From: Pseudomonas quercus
Lineage (GTDB): Bacteria > Pseudomonadota > Gammaproteobacteria > Pseudomonadales > Pseudomonadaceae
NCBI RefSeq assembly: GCF_012033695.1
Contig: NZ_JAAVJI010000012.1
Span: 62,001-126,000 of the forward strand
DNA length: 64,000 nucleotides
Direction of reading: 5' to 3'
The position numbers and the translations under genes are program-made. Under the pieces are notes generated by a model, which ran no database searches, had not been told where the DNA came from, and worked only from the letters and a program-made list of their open reading frames with translations. Below are positions 56,132-64,000 of this stretch, in pieces (the stretch's first letter is position 1; each line of letters starts with the position of its first letter).

Positions 56132-57553
56132 TTAATGTGTCCCCTCCCAGCCACCCCCCAGCGCCAGGAACAAGTCGATCTGCTGCATGGCCACGCGGGT
56201 ATTGGCTTCAGCCAACTGGGCCCGGGCATTTGTGTAGGTACGGGTGGCCTGCAGGTCTTCGAGAAAGGACTGGCGACCGGCCAGATAGAAACGATGAGAC
56301 TGGTCCGCTGCTTCATGGGCAGAACGCTCGGCTTCGGCCAGGGCATCCCGACGTTCCAGTGTAGCCGCATAGGTAGTGAGGCCGGTTTGTGCCTCGCGCA
56401 CGGCATTGAGCACCACCCCGTCGAAACTGGCTAGTGCGCCTTGGCTGGCCGCTTCGGCTTCACGAATGCGTGCACGGGCGCCGTTGGTGGGTAGGGTCCA
56501 GCTGATCATGGGGCCAAAGCCCCAGCGGTTGGTAGCCGGCCCACCTAGGTCTTCAAGCAGCCCTACAGTACCCACCGTAGCGCCAATGCTGATATCAGGG
56601 TACAGCTGGCCAGTCGCAACGCCAATGCGTGCCGTAGCGGCCGCCAACTGACGCTCGGCGCGACGTACGTCGGGCCGGCGCTTGAGCAGGCTGGCCCCAT
56701 CACCCACTGGCAGTACCTGGCCGATACGAGGTAGCTCGGCGCAGTCACCTACCCCTGCAGGCAATTGATTGACAGGCTTGGCAAGCAGCATGGACAGCCG
56801 ATACAACCCCGCCGCACGCTCGGCCTGGTAACGCGGCAACTCGGCGCGCAGGGACTTGAACTGCGTGGTGGTACGCGTGACCTGGGTTTCGTCGCCGCGG
56901 CCTGCATCCCGCAAACGCTGAGCCAGCTTCACCCCCTGTTGCTGAAGATCAAGCGACTCCAGCGCGATATGGCGTTCTTCGTTGGCTGCACACACTTGGG
57001 TGTAAGCCCGCACCACATCAGCCACCACCGTGATACGCGCGGTATCTGCGGCCGCCTGGGCTGCATCAGCATTGGCATTGGCCGCCTCTACCCCGCGCTT
57101 GAGGGTGCCCCACAGGTCAAACTGGTAGGAGGTTTTGATGGAAGCCGCACCAATATTGGAAACCGGTACTTTTTCCGTTAACAGGAAAGCCTGGCCAGAC
57201 TCCTGCAAACGCTGCGCTTCTGCGCTTGCGCTGGCATTGAAGCCGCCTTCGGCTTCAGCCTGCTCGGTCTGGTAACGCGCACGGGCGATGTTTGCGGCGG
57301 CCACGCGCAAATCCGTATTCGAACCCAGGGCTTCACGCACCAGTTGGTCCAGTTGCGGGTCCTGATACAGCCGCCACCAGTTGGCGGGCACAGGCGCGGA
57401 CACCACATTAGGGTTGCCTGTGCCGAGCGCGCCTTGGAGGTCGGGCCGCTGAACAGCCGCCGAGGCTGGCACATGATAGTTAGGGCCAACAGCCTGGCAG
57501 GCGGCCAGGCTCGCTAGCCCGGCCAGTGCCACAGCACGAAAGGCGCTGGTCAT
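56132..57553 (-). CDS. Efflux outer-membrane factor lipoprotein, NodT/OprM type
   Basis: 473 residues. The signal MTSAFRAVALAGLASLAAC has a lipobox cysteine at residue 19. Two repeats of the OEP/TolC-like fold follow. It forms the outer-membrane channel for the aaeAB-like pump encoded upstream, with which it overlaps by 4 nt. Unlike E. coli aaeXAB, this operon carries its own outer factor. Confidence 0.88.
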   Translation of the reverse strand: MTSAFRAVALAGLASLAACQAVGPNYHVPASAAVQRPDLQGALGTGNPNVVSAPVPANWWRLYQDPQLDQLVREALGSNTDLRVAAANIARARYQTEQAEAEGGFNASASAEAQRLQESGQAFLLTEKVPVSNIGAASIKTSYQFDLWGTLKRGVEAANANADAAQAAADTARITVVADVVRAYTQVCAANEERHIALESLDLQQQGVKLAQRLRDAGRGDETQVTRTTTQFKSLRAELPRYQAERAAGLYRLSMLLAKPVNQLPAGVGDCAELPRIGQVLPVGDGASLLKRRPDVRRAERQLAAATARIGVATGQLYPDISIGATVGTVGLLEDLGGPATNRWGFGPMISWTLPTNGARARIREAEAASQGALASFDGVVLNAVREAQTGLTTYAATLERRDALAEAERSAHEAADQSHRFYLAGRQSFLEDLQATRTYTNARAQLAEANTRVAMQQIDLFLALGGGWEGTH

Positions 57554-58449
57554 TGTGCAGCCCCCTGCTCGCTCGCGGCCTGCGCATCCTCTAGCAAAGA
57601 CACCGTAGCCGTACGCCCGGCAATCATGCGGAAGTCCGCCGGCACCTGGTCAAAGGCGATACGCACGGGAATCCGCTGTGCCAGCCGTACCCAGCTGAAG
57701 GCCGGGTTCACGTTGGGCAGCAGGTTGCTGCCGCTGCTGCGGTCGCGGTCTTCGATACCAGCGGAAATGCTTTGTACGGTACCGCTGAGGTGAGCCGAGT
57801 CGCCCATGACCCGAATGTCCACAGCCTGGCCAATACGGATGTGAGATAGCTTGGTCTCTTCGAAATAGCCGTCGATGTGATAGGAGTCGCTGTCCACCAC
57901 GGACAATACCGGATGCCCGGCAGCCACAAACTCATGCTCGCGCGGGGCACGGTCGTTCACGTAACCGTTGACCGGGCTGCGAATGGTGGAGCGGTCAAGG
58001 TTGAGCTGTGCAGCGTCCACGGATACCTGGGCTTCCAGCAGCGCTGCCTGGGCCCGGGCTTCGCGGGACTGGCTTTCTTCCAGTTGCTCCCTGGCCACAA
58101 GGTTGCCAAGGCCTCGGTTACGCTTGTTTTCCCGCTGAGCCTGGGCAAGGGTTTCCTTACGGTCAGTATAGGAAGCCTGGGCTTGGCGCAAGGCCAGCCG
58201 GAAGCGGTCCTGGTCGATGGTGAACAGGACATCGCCACGCTTTACTAGCTGGTTGTCGTGCACCGCCACCTGCTGAATCAGCCCGGATACATCGGGGGCG
58301 ACCTGCACGATATCAGCACGGATATGCCCATCCCGGGTCCAGGGGGCGAACATGTAGTACATCACCATGCGCCACACCAGCACGGCGGCAAGGATCACCA
58401 CAATCAAAGTCAGCAGAAAGCGGCCAAACGTAAGCAAAGGTTTTTTCAT
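57550..58449 (-). CDS. aaeA: HlyD/EmrA-type adaptor, AaeA-like
   Basis: 299 residues with one N-terminal membrane helix (about 10-32), then the lipoyl halves (GLIQQVAVHDNQLVKRGDVL and RSPVNGYVNDRAPREHEFV) and a coiled hairpin (about 88-150). It links the inner-membrane FUSC pump to the outer factor. It overlaps both neighbours by 4 nt. Known relatives export aromatic acids such as 4-hydroxybenzoate. Confidence 0.87.
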   Translation of the reverse strand: MKKPLLTFGRFLLTLIVVILAAVLVWRMVMYYMFAPWTRDGHIRADIVQVAPDVSGLIQQVAVHDNQLVKRGDVLFTIDQDRFRLALRQAQASYTDRKETLAQAQRENKRNRGLGNLVAREQLEESQSREARAQAALLEAQVSVDAAQLNLDRSTIRSPVNGYVNDRAPREHEFVAAGHPVLSVVDSDSYHIDGYFEETKLSHIRIGQAVDIRVMGDSAHLSGTVQSISAGIEDRDRSSGSNLLPNVNPAFSWVRLAQRIPVRIAFDQVPADFRMIAGRTATVSLLEDAQAASEQGAAQ

Positions 58450-58655
58450 GTCATGAGGCTTCGGCAGATTACGTCTACCGCGCTAACCAGCACGGCATAA
58501 AGGGCAATATTGAACAGGGCCCGGTGCCACACCAGGCGATAGAAATGCAGCCGGTTGAGCACAGCATGCACGACCAGAAACAGCCCGTAGGCCAGCCCCA
58601 TGATCCCGAGCAGGGTAGGCAGGTAGATCCCGCCGATATCCAGTTCACCAATCAC
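58446..58655 (-). CDS. aaeX: AaeX-like small membrane protein (DUF1656)
   Basis: 69 residues with two membrane helices: IGELDIGGIYLPTLLGIMGLA and a second near the end, the DUF1656 pattern. It occurs between the FUSC and HlyD genes in aaeXAB-type operons. It overlaps its neighbours by 4 nt. Its function is not known. Confidence 0.88.
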   Translation of the reverse strand: MIGELDIGGIYLPTLLGIMGLAYGLFLVVHAVLNRLHFYRLVWHRALFNIALYAVLVSAVDVICRSLMT

Positions 58656-60742
58656 AGCGGCGCTCCGTCGATACCCTGGGGCAACTGTTCTTCAATCACC
58701 TCACCCTCCACCACTACTTCGGTGCCCGGCAGCAACGCCAGGCGTAGCCCGCTCAGGGCCAGCAGCAGGTGCGGGCAGGCGTCAACGTCAAGGCACTCGT
58801 TCAAGGTGCGGCGGGTACGGTCCATGGTCTTGAGCACGTTCATCGGGGGCGGCAACCGCTCCCCTGCTTTTAAGTTGGCCGCGAAATAGGCTGCCACTTC
58901 ATCGACCACCTGTTGCAACTGTTGCTGGGCGCCAGCCCTTACCCGTGGGGTGTAAGCCAGGATATCAAGCAGGTTGAGCGCCACGCGGATGTCACGCAGG
59001 GCGCCGCCGGTGTCCTGGCCAATCTGGCTCAGGCGAGGCAATAGTTGCATCAGCCGATCCAACAGGCGCACGGCCATTTTCCGGTGTTCGTTGAGCGTGC
59101 CAGGCGTGCCCAGCCGGGTGATGTCCGCCCAGCCGAAACGGGTCAGGCGCTTGGCCGCCGCCCCGGTGCCGAACGGCCGCACTACCAGCGTCCAGCAGAA
59201 CGCGAACAGCAAGCCGGCAGGGCCAGCGATGTTGGCATTGATGAAGTTCATGAAGTCTGCGTCGTACTGACTCTGGATGCTGATAAAGGTCGAGCTATTG
59301 ACGATGGTCAGCAAGGTTCCCAGATAGAACTTAGGCTGTACGGTGAGTGCACCGATCCAGATGAAAGGTACTGCAAAGGCCAGCACCAGCATGGCGAAGT
59401 CATGCAGGTTGGGCAGCACCAGGAACAGGTACAACCCTGAGATGACCGTCGCCACCAGTGTCCAGAAAAAGAACCGGTAGATCTGTGGCGCAGGGTCGTC
59501 CATGGCCGCAAAGAAACTGCAGGACACGGCTGCCAGGATCACCGCACTGGCGCCGTCAGCCCAGCCCGTCGCTATCCAGACGGCGCAGGCCGCCATGATG
59601 GCAGTCACTGAAGACAGGGCCGAGTACAGCATCAAGCCACGGTCGAAGAAAGGCGTCAGCCGGCCCAGGCGCCAGTGTCGATACACGGCCTTGAACGGCG
59701 TACGGTGCTCATCGCGGATGGCCACGTGCAGCGTGCGGCAGTCCTGCCAGAGGTCGACCCACTCTTCTAGCCGGTACAGGGCATTGGCCAGCAACAATTG
59801 GTGACGGTCACTGAGGGCTTCGGTCGCCGGCCGTGCAGTCTCGATATGCTGGTGCAGGGCCTGCCAGGCGGCTTCGCTGGGGTCGTCTGCCGTGGATTGC
59901 AGCCAGTCATGGGCATGCGCCAGCACGGGTGACAGGTGCGCCATCACGTCGGGCGTGCGCCGCTCCAGTGCTACCAGGGCATCATCCAGCGCATCAATGG
60001 TAGGTAGCAGGTGGATCATGCGCCCCCGCAGTTCCTTGCGGTTACGCACACTTTGCGGCGTTGCCCCCTCATGGGGTAGCTGGCCGATCATCTGCTCCAG
60101 CGAGTTGAAGGTCACCACCATGGAGGCCCGTAGCGGCCCTATTTCCTCGGCACTGACGGTGCGCGTGAGGTAGCGGGAACTGTAGGCATCGGCTTCGGTA
60201 AACCACTTGTTCAGCGCGCCTGACACCACAGGCGCCAGCCGCCGCGGCCACAGGATAGACCCCACCACTGCAGCACAGACGATGCCGATGAAGATTTCCT
60301 GGGTGCGTGCAGACGCCACATCGAACACGGCAGCAGGGTTATCCACCACAGGCAGCGCAATCATGGGCATGGTGTAGCCCGCCAGCATCAGGGCGTAGAA
60401 ATTGGCGGTACGCAGGTGCAGGGACAGAAACAGCAACGTACCGGTCCACAAGGCAACGACCGTCGTCAGCAATACGGGCGCTTGAACGAACAGCGGCACC
60501 AGCAGCACGGCGGCACTGGCCCCTAGCAACGTGCCTAGAAAGCGATATACCGCTTTGGAACTGGTGGGGCCTACGTAGGGGCTGGAAACGATGTAGACCG
60601 TGGCCATGGCCCAGTAGGGCCGGGGCATTTCCAGCTTGAGGGCGATATACAACGCCAGCATGGACGCACAGAACGTACGCACGCCATACCACCAGTCTCG
60701 TGCAGGTGGCAGGTCGCTGAAAAAGCCCTTCAGGATGCCCAT
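58652..60742 (-). CDS. aaeB: FUSC-family efflux protein, AaeB-like
   Basis: 696 residues with two blocks of six membrane helices (about 25-165 and 370-510) separated by a soluble helical region, the FUSC/YccS-AaeB layout. The conserved start SDLPPARDWWYGVRTFCASMLALYIAL is typical. It is the inner-membrane pump of the operon, probably for aromatic or hydrophobic acids. Its start overlaps the marR gene by 13 nt. Confidence 0.88.
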   Translation of the reverse strand: MGILKGFFSDLPPARDWWYGVRTFCASMLALYIALKLEMPRPYWAMATVYIVSSPYVGPTSSKAVYRFLGTLLGASAAVLLVPLFVQAPVLLTTVVALWTGTLLFLSLHLRTANFYALMLAGYTMPMIALPVVDNPAAVFDVASARTQEIFIGIVCAAVVGSILWPRRLAPVVSGALNKWFTEADAYSSRYLTRTVSAEEIGPLRASMVVTFNSLEQMIGQLPHEGATPQSVRNRKELRGRMIHLLPTIDALDDALVALERRTPDVMAHLSPVLAHAHDWLQSTADDPSEAAWQALHQHIETARPATEALSDRHQLLLANALYRLEEWVDLWQDCRTLHVAIRDEHRTPFKAVYRHWRLGRLTPFFDRGLMLYSALSSVTAIMAACAVWIATGWADGASAVILAAVSCSFFAAMDDPAPQIYRFFFWTLVATVISGLYLFLVLPNLHDFAMLVLAFAVPFIWIGALTVQPKFYLGTLLTIVNSSTFISIQSQYDADFMNFINANIAGPAGLLFAFCWTLVVRPFGTGAAAKRLTRFGWADITRLGTPGTLNEHRKMAVRLLDRLMQLLPRLSQIGQDTGGALRDIRVALNLLDILAYTPRVRAGAQQQLQQVVDEVAAYFAANLKAGERLPPPMNVLKTMDRTRRTLNECLDVDACPHLLLALSGLRLALLPGTEVVVEGEVIEEQLPQGIDGAPL

Positions 60743-61194
60743 ACAACCGACCCCTGGCCTGCGCCTTCAAAAGCACGCACCACGCGCAAAGCAGCTTCCA
60801 GGTCAGCCTGGCCCACGTTTTTCAGCACATCACGGCGCAAACGTACCAATTCGCTTTCGATGGCCTCCGCCAATGCACGCCCTTGCGGCGTAAGGCTCAG
60901 GGCCTTGGCGCGCCGGTCGGTGGTGTCTTCGGTACGCTGCACAAAGCCCTGCGCGCACAACTGGTCCAGCAGCCGTACCAGTGAGGGGCTTTCCAGCCCG
61001 GAGGCTTGTGCCACGGTAACCTGACGCACGCCGTCGCCTAATCGCACGATAGCCAGCAGCGGCACAGCGCAGGCTTCGGAAATGCCATAGTTGGCCAATG
61101 TGGCCTGGCAGATACGCCGCCAGTGCCGGGCGGCGGCCACCATGCCACTGCTGATGTTGAGCTGGAGCTTGTCGAGTGAGTTCACGCAGGTCAC
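60730..61194 (-). CDS. MarR-family transcriptional regulator
   Basis: About 154 residues of winged-helix regulator: VRQVTVAQASGLESPSLVRLLDQL, the recognition region, followed by the wing QRTEDTTDRRAKALSLTPQG. It should repress the efflux operon that it heads until a phenolic or other ligand binds. The start is a GTG at 61194 (another GTG three codons later is possible). A perfect palindrome lies 3 bp upstream. Confidence 0.88.
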   Translation of the reverse strand: MTCVNSLDKLQLNISSGMVAAARHWRRICQATLANYGISEACAVPLLAIVRLGDGVRQVTVAQASGLESPSLVRLLDQLCAQGFVQRTEDTTDRRAKALSLTPQGRALAEAIESELVRLRRDVLKNVGQADLEAALRVVRAFEGAGQGSVVWAS

Positions 61195-61197
61195 ATA

Positions 61198-61221
61198 ATT
61201 GATAGGTTGCTAACTATCAAT
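61198..61221. promoter_or_regulatory. Likely MarR operator
   Basis: ATTGATAG (61198-61205) and CTATCAAT (61214-61221) form a perfect inverted repeat with an 8-base centre. It sits directly before the marR start, in the position used for autoregulation by MarR-type repressors. Confidence 0.75.
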
Positions 61222-61337
61222 ACTCGATCAAGTTGCTTTTGTAGTCAATAGTTACAAACATGAGGCGATCGCTGGTGGTGGCTGTTCCCGGGCTTTGCCC
61301 GGTCCAACAACTTCTCGCTACGTTGTGAACAGCTGTA

Positions 61338-61366
61338 GAAATGAAACCGGCCTCAGATGAGGCCGG
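61338..61366 (-). terminator. Terminator overlapping a stop codon
   Basis: On the minus strand a 9-bp stem (CCGGCCTCA with TGAGGCCGG) with a two-base loop is followed by TTTCATTT. The last codons and stop of the 113-residue gene form part of the stem. Confidence 0.65.
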
Positions 61367-61694
61367 CGTCTTCTTCGTCGTTGATCAATCGGCTCAGGCC
61401 GCCAAGGTTGGAGCGTGCCTGGGTACGCTCCATCAGCTTGGCCTGGGCAGCAGGCGGCAGGTCGGTGATGCGGATCACACCTTTGCTGGTGAGTAACTGG
61501 ATAAGGTCATCCAGTACCCGAATCATGTCCAGGTCGCTTTGCTGCAGTTGCTTGAGGCTCAGCTCAACCGTCTCGCTGCTGAACCAGGCCTGGACGTCCA
61601 GGTGGTCAGCGGGCAGGGTTTCGGTATAGCCGGCAAATTCCGTGGGCTGCACCTTAAGCAGGCGGCCCTCGGCGTTGCGCTGGACGTAAAACAT
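61353..61694 (-). CDS. Small conserved protein ('tryptophan synthase beta-like')
   Basis: 113 residues: MFYVQRNAEGRLLKVQPTEF and VELSLKQLQQSDLDMIRVLDDLI, then LTSKGVIRITDLPPAAQAKL. This matches a family labelled 'tryptophan synthase subunit beta-like' in Pseudomonas databases; it is far too short for a tryptophan synthase and the label should not be taken as a function. In P. putida genomes it lies beside lapA. Confidence 0.8.
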   Translation of the reverse strand: MFYVQRNAEGRLLKVQPTEFAGYTETLPADHLDVQAWFSSETVELSLKQLQQSDLDMIRVLDDLIQLLTSKGVIRITDLPPAAQAKLMERTQARSNLGGLSRLINDEEDAGLI

Positions 61695-61759
61695 CTTTCA
61701 ACCCTCATAATGATCATTGCCTTCAGCCGGCCACAGCATAGGCCATGGACCGGTTGCCC

Positions 61760-61777
61760 GGTGAGGGTTAACTCACC
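61760..61777. terminator. Hairpin after lapA
   Basis: GGTGAG (61760-61765) and CTCACC (61772-61777) around a six-base loop, 13 bp past the lapA stop. It has no T-run. It may end or protect the long lapA transcript. Confidence 0.35.
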
Positions 61778-61790
61778 AGGCCGTGGTGCA

Positions 61791-64000
61791 TCAGGCGTGG
61801 TCCGGGGTGACCTTGATATGGCTGTCCGCGCCCGCCACCAGGCTCTTGAGCGCGTCGTAGCCAATGCCACTGACCTTGACGCTCACATCGGCTGCCGAGG
61901 CATTGGTGCTGTCTGCTGCCGTGGAACTCAACTTACCCGCACTGCTGACCAGCAAGGTAGCGGTGCCATCAGCGTCCTTGCCTACCTGCAGGTATTGGGT
62001 CAGGTCTTCGCCATGGCCGGACAGCAGGTCGCTCAGGTCAATCACATCCCCTTGGCCGATGTTGAAGTCAGTAATGGTGCTGGTGCCTGCGTCACCCTTC
62101 ACAAACATGAAGGTATCGGCGCCAGCGCCACCGGTCAGGGTATTGTTGCCAGCGCCGCCCAACAGGATGTCATGGCCTGCCCCACCGTTGAGGATGTCAT
62201 TGCCCCCTTGGCCGAAGAGAATATCGTTGCCGTCGCCGCCATAGAGCGTGTCCGCACCGCCTGAGCCTGTGCCGGTGAGCTTGGCAATGTCTGCCACATG
62301 CTCAGTTATATACTGATGCAGCGCCGAGTCGGTCACGGAGGACACCTTGGTGACGTCCGAGACATACGAACGCAGCGCTTCGACACCTTCGTTGTTGTAC
62401 CCCGACAGGTTGATGGCATCGCCGAAGATGATGTCATTGCCTGCTCCACCCGAGATGGTGTCGGCACCGGCCGGAATGGCAACGTCGTGGCCAAGGATCG
62501 CCTCTGCCAGCTTCGAAGGGTCAACGTTGGTCTGTACGTTGCCGTCAGTGTCGTAGGGCTTGAGCTTTTCGGCGCTGATAGAGTCGTTGATCCCAATCGC
62601 TTCGACCGTAGGGCTCAGGTCCTTGAGCACCAGGAACGCGGCCTTCGCTTCTGCAGTTGCGGTATCCACATTGCCGCCGCTGCTAGCCCCGCTGTTGTCG
62701 GTCGTCGACACGTCGAAGGTCCCATCGCCCTGGGCGTGAATGGTGCCTACCGTGGCGGTGCTGACGCCTGTAGCCGTGACAGTGGTCTTGATCACATGGC
62801 CTGTGGCATCGACCAGGGTAACCGACCGGCCATCGATGGTCTGTACCAGCGCTTTTCCAGAACCCAGCGTGTAGTTGCTCATGGTAACCAGCTGGTCCAG
62901 GGTGTACGAGGTAGCGCCCTTGGTGTAGACCGTTGGGTTGCTTTCGTTCTTCTGGTACGTGTTTGGCTCACCATCGGTGATGAAGTAGGTGATGTTCTGC
63001 GCGTTGGTATTGCTGGTAGCCGTGGGGCTCTGGAAGAAGTTGGACGCCGCGTTGAAGGCATCTTCGTAGTTGGTATTGCCCCCATTGGTCATGCTGGCCA
63101 GCACAGCCTTGAGCTGGTCCAGGGCGGTGGGGTCTACCAGGTTGACGGTCACCGATTTCTTGACTGTGGTATCGAAGTCTTCAAGGAAAATGTTCACGGT
63201 GCCAGCGCCTTTGCTGGCCGCACTGTTTTGCAGGCTTTCGAACATGGCGGTCAGCGATTTCACGGAGTCGGCCACGGACTGGCTGCCCATGCTGCCCGAG
63301 GTGTCGACGATGAACGCAATGTTGTAATTCTGGCCCGCCACGAACTGCGTACCAGACGTGTCACCGGTGATGATGTCGTTGTGCTCGGTGCCCGTAGAGG
63401 TGCCATCACCGGCGCTACCATCCTGATGCTTGTACACGCCAGCCGTCACGGTAATCGGCAGGCTGGTCACGGTATCCAGGGTGGACGTTCCGTCCACAGA
63501 GGTGGTGGTCACTTGCAGCGTATCGGTACCGTTGTGGTACGCGGCCGGGGTGTAGGTGAGGGTGGTGACGGTCCACTGGCTCACATCCACGGATGTAGCA
63601 CCCGTGGTCGCTGTGAAACTATGGCCATTGCCGTCGGACAGGGTCGCGCCTACGGGGATGCTGCTGATCTTGGTGACCGACGCCGTTTCCGAACCATCGA
63701 TGTCGGTGGTGTTGGCCACCAGCTTCAGAGTGGTCGACCCGTTTTCGTCCACGGTGGTCTTACCGGTGGTCGTTAGTGTGGACACATCGGCCACTGGGTT
63801 TACGGTGATGCTCAGGGTGCTGGTCGAACCCGTGTTGGTGGTGTAGGTCGCCACCGGCACGGTACCGGCCCAGTCCTTCGTAGGGGTAAAGGTGTAGCTG
63901 CCGTCGGCCGCAATGTTAAGCGTGCCTACGCCGGTGCTGATGTCTTTGCCCGCGGCATACGTCTGCCCGCCCACGGTGACCGAGCGAACACTGAGCACAC
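61791..64000 (-). CDS. lapA: LapA-type giant adhesin, C-terminal part (5' end outside window)
   Basis: About 736 codons are visible, ending TPDHA at 61791; the gene continues beyond base 64000, and LapA proteins reach thousands of residues. In order: the last Ig/cadherin-like repeats (VDENGSTTLKLVANTTDIDG), a von Willebrand A domain with MIDAS motif DTSGSMGS near 63.3 kb, RTX calcium-binding repeats (GGDGNDILFGQGGNDIL and GGAGHDILLGGAGNN) around 62.1-62.3 kb, with another at 62.45 kb, and a type I secretion signal in the last ~60 residues. LapA is exported by LapEBC and holds cells in biofilm. No lapG/D or transport genes are in view. Confidence 0.92.
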   Translation of the reverse strand, partial: VLSVRSVTVGGQTYAAGKDISTGVGTLNIAADGSYTFTPTKDWAGTVPVATYTTNTGSTSTLSITVNPVADVSTLTTTGKTTVDENGSTTLKLVANTTDIDGSETASVTKISSIPVGATLSDGNGHSFTATTGATSVDVSQWTVTTLTYTPAAYHNGTDTLQVTTTSVDGTSTLDTVTSLPITVTAGVYKHQDGSAGDGTSTGTEHNDIITGDTSGTQFVAGQNYNIAFIVDTSGSMGSQSVADSVKSLTAMFESLQNSAASKGAGTVNIFLEDFDTTVKKSVTVNLVDPTALDQLKAVLASMTNGGNTNYEDAFNAASNFFQSPTATSNTNAQNITYFITDGEPNTYQKNESNPTVYTKGATSYTLDQLVTMSNYTLGSGKALVQTIDGRSVTLVDATGHVIKTTVTATGVSTATVGTIHAQGDGTFDVSTTDNSGASSGGNVDTATAEAKAAFLVLKDLSPTVEAIGINDSISAEKLKPYDTDGNVQTNVDPSKLAEAILGHDVAIPAGADTISGGAGNDIIFGDAINLSGYNNEGVEALRSYVSDVTKVSSVTDSALHQYITEHVADIAKLTGTGSGGADTLYGGDGNDILFGQGGNDILNGGAGHDILLGGAGNNTLTGGAGADTFMFVKGDAGTSTITDFNIGQGDVIDLSDLLSGHGEDLTQYLQVGKDADGTATLLVSSAGKLSSTAADSTNASAADVSVKVSGIGYDALKSLVAGADSHIKVTPDHA

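Overview
The window is a stretch of a Pseudomonas chromosome, most likely from the P. putida group. The gene content supports this: a 1-Cys peroxiredoxin of the LsfA type at the left edge, the C-terminal part of a giant LapA-type adhesin at the right edge, oscA-sbp-cysTWA, tauABCD, gabTD, an E. coli-type cytochrome bd operon with an Anr box, and high-GC coding with dense 4-nt overlaps. The name rests on protein recognition and remembered gene order, not on a search.

Left part (about 1-28.7 kb): a sulfur-scavenging supercluster. It holds lsfA, a HigBA toxin-antitoxin remnant (toxin frameshifted), tauABCD for taurine, an EpsC-type serine acetyltransferase divergent from D-cysteine desulfhydrase and a cystine ABC transporter (tcyJLN-like), a metQNI-like transporter, a second MetQ-like binding protein, a sigma-54-activator-like protein without a recognisable sigma-54 contact loop, and the sulfate importer oscA-sbp-cysTWA. 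Between these lie a secreted alpha/beta hydrolase, an SDR oxidoreductase, a BetT-type choline transporter and a TriABC-like RND pump with two adaptors.

Middle (28.9-35.5 kb): an acyl-lipid desaturase, a PAS-GGDEF diguanylate cyclase, a degenerate response regulator fused to HDOD, and gabT/gabD (possibly davT/davD).

Genomic island (35,785-44,453): tRNA-Arg(CCG) is followed by an 8.6-kb insertion bounded by perfect 46-bp direct repeats of the tRNA 3' half. It carries a membrane coiled-coil protein, a serine recombinase, a DUF4145-like protein, a prophage tail remnant with an IS3 scar, a two-gene unit of a 2-TM/coiled-coil/GAF-like protein with a Panacea (SocA-like) antitoxin domain protein, and a Septu-like ATPase plus HNH nuclease pair. 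No tyrosine integrase is visible. Just outside are an orphan barstar, a small secreted protein, and an AT-rich acquired-looking pair (a 274-aa protein facing a DUF488 protein).

Right part (47-64 kb): a YdgA/DUF945 protein, a 'beta family' protein, the cytochrome bd operon cydP-cydA-cydB-cydX-ybgE behind an Anr box, two coupled dynamin/Era-like GTPases, a MarR-controlled aromatic-acid-type efflux operon (marR-aaeB-aaeX-aaeA-outer membrane factor) with a clear palindromic operator, a small conserved protein, and the LapA C-terminus (VWA domain, RTX repeats, type I secretion signal).

The best candidates for something new are the GAF-like/Panacea pair and the Septu-like pair inside the island, and the DUF488 pair beside it.
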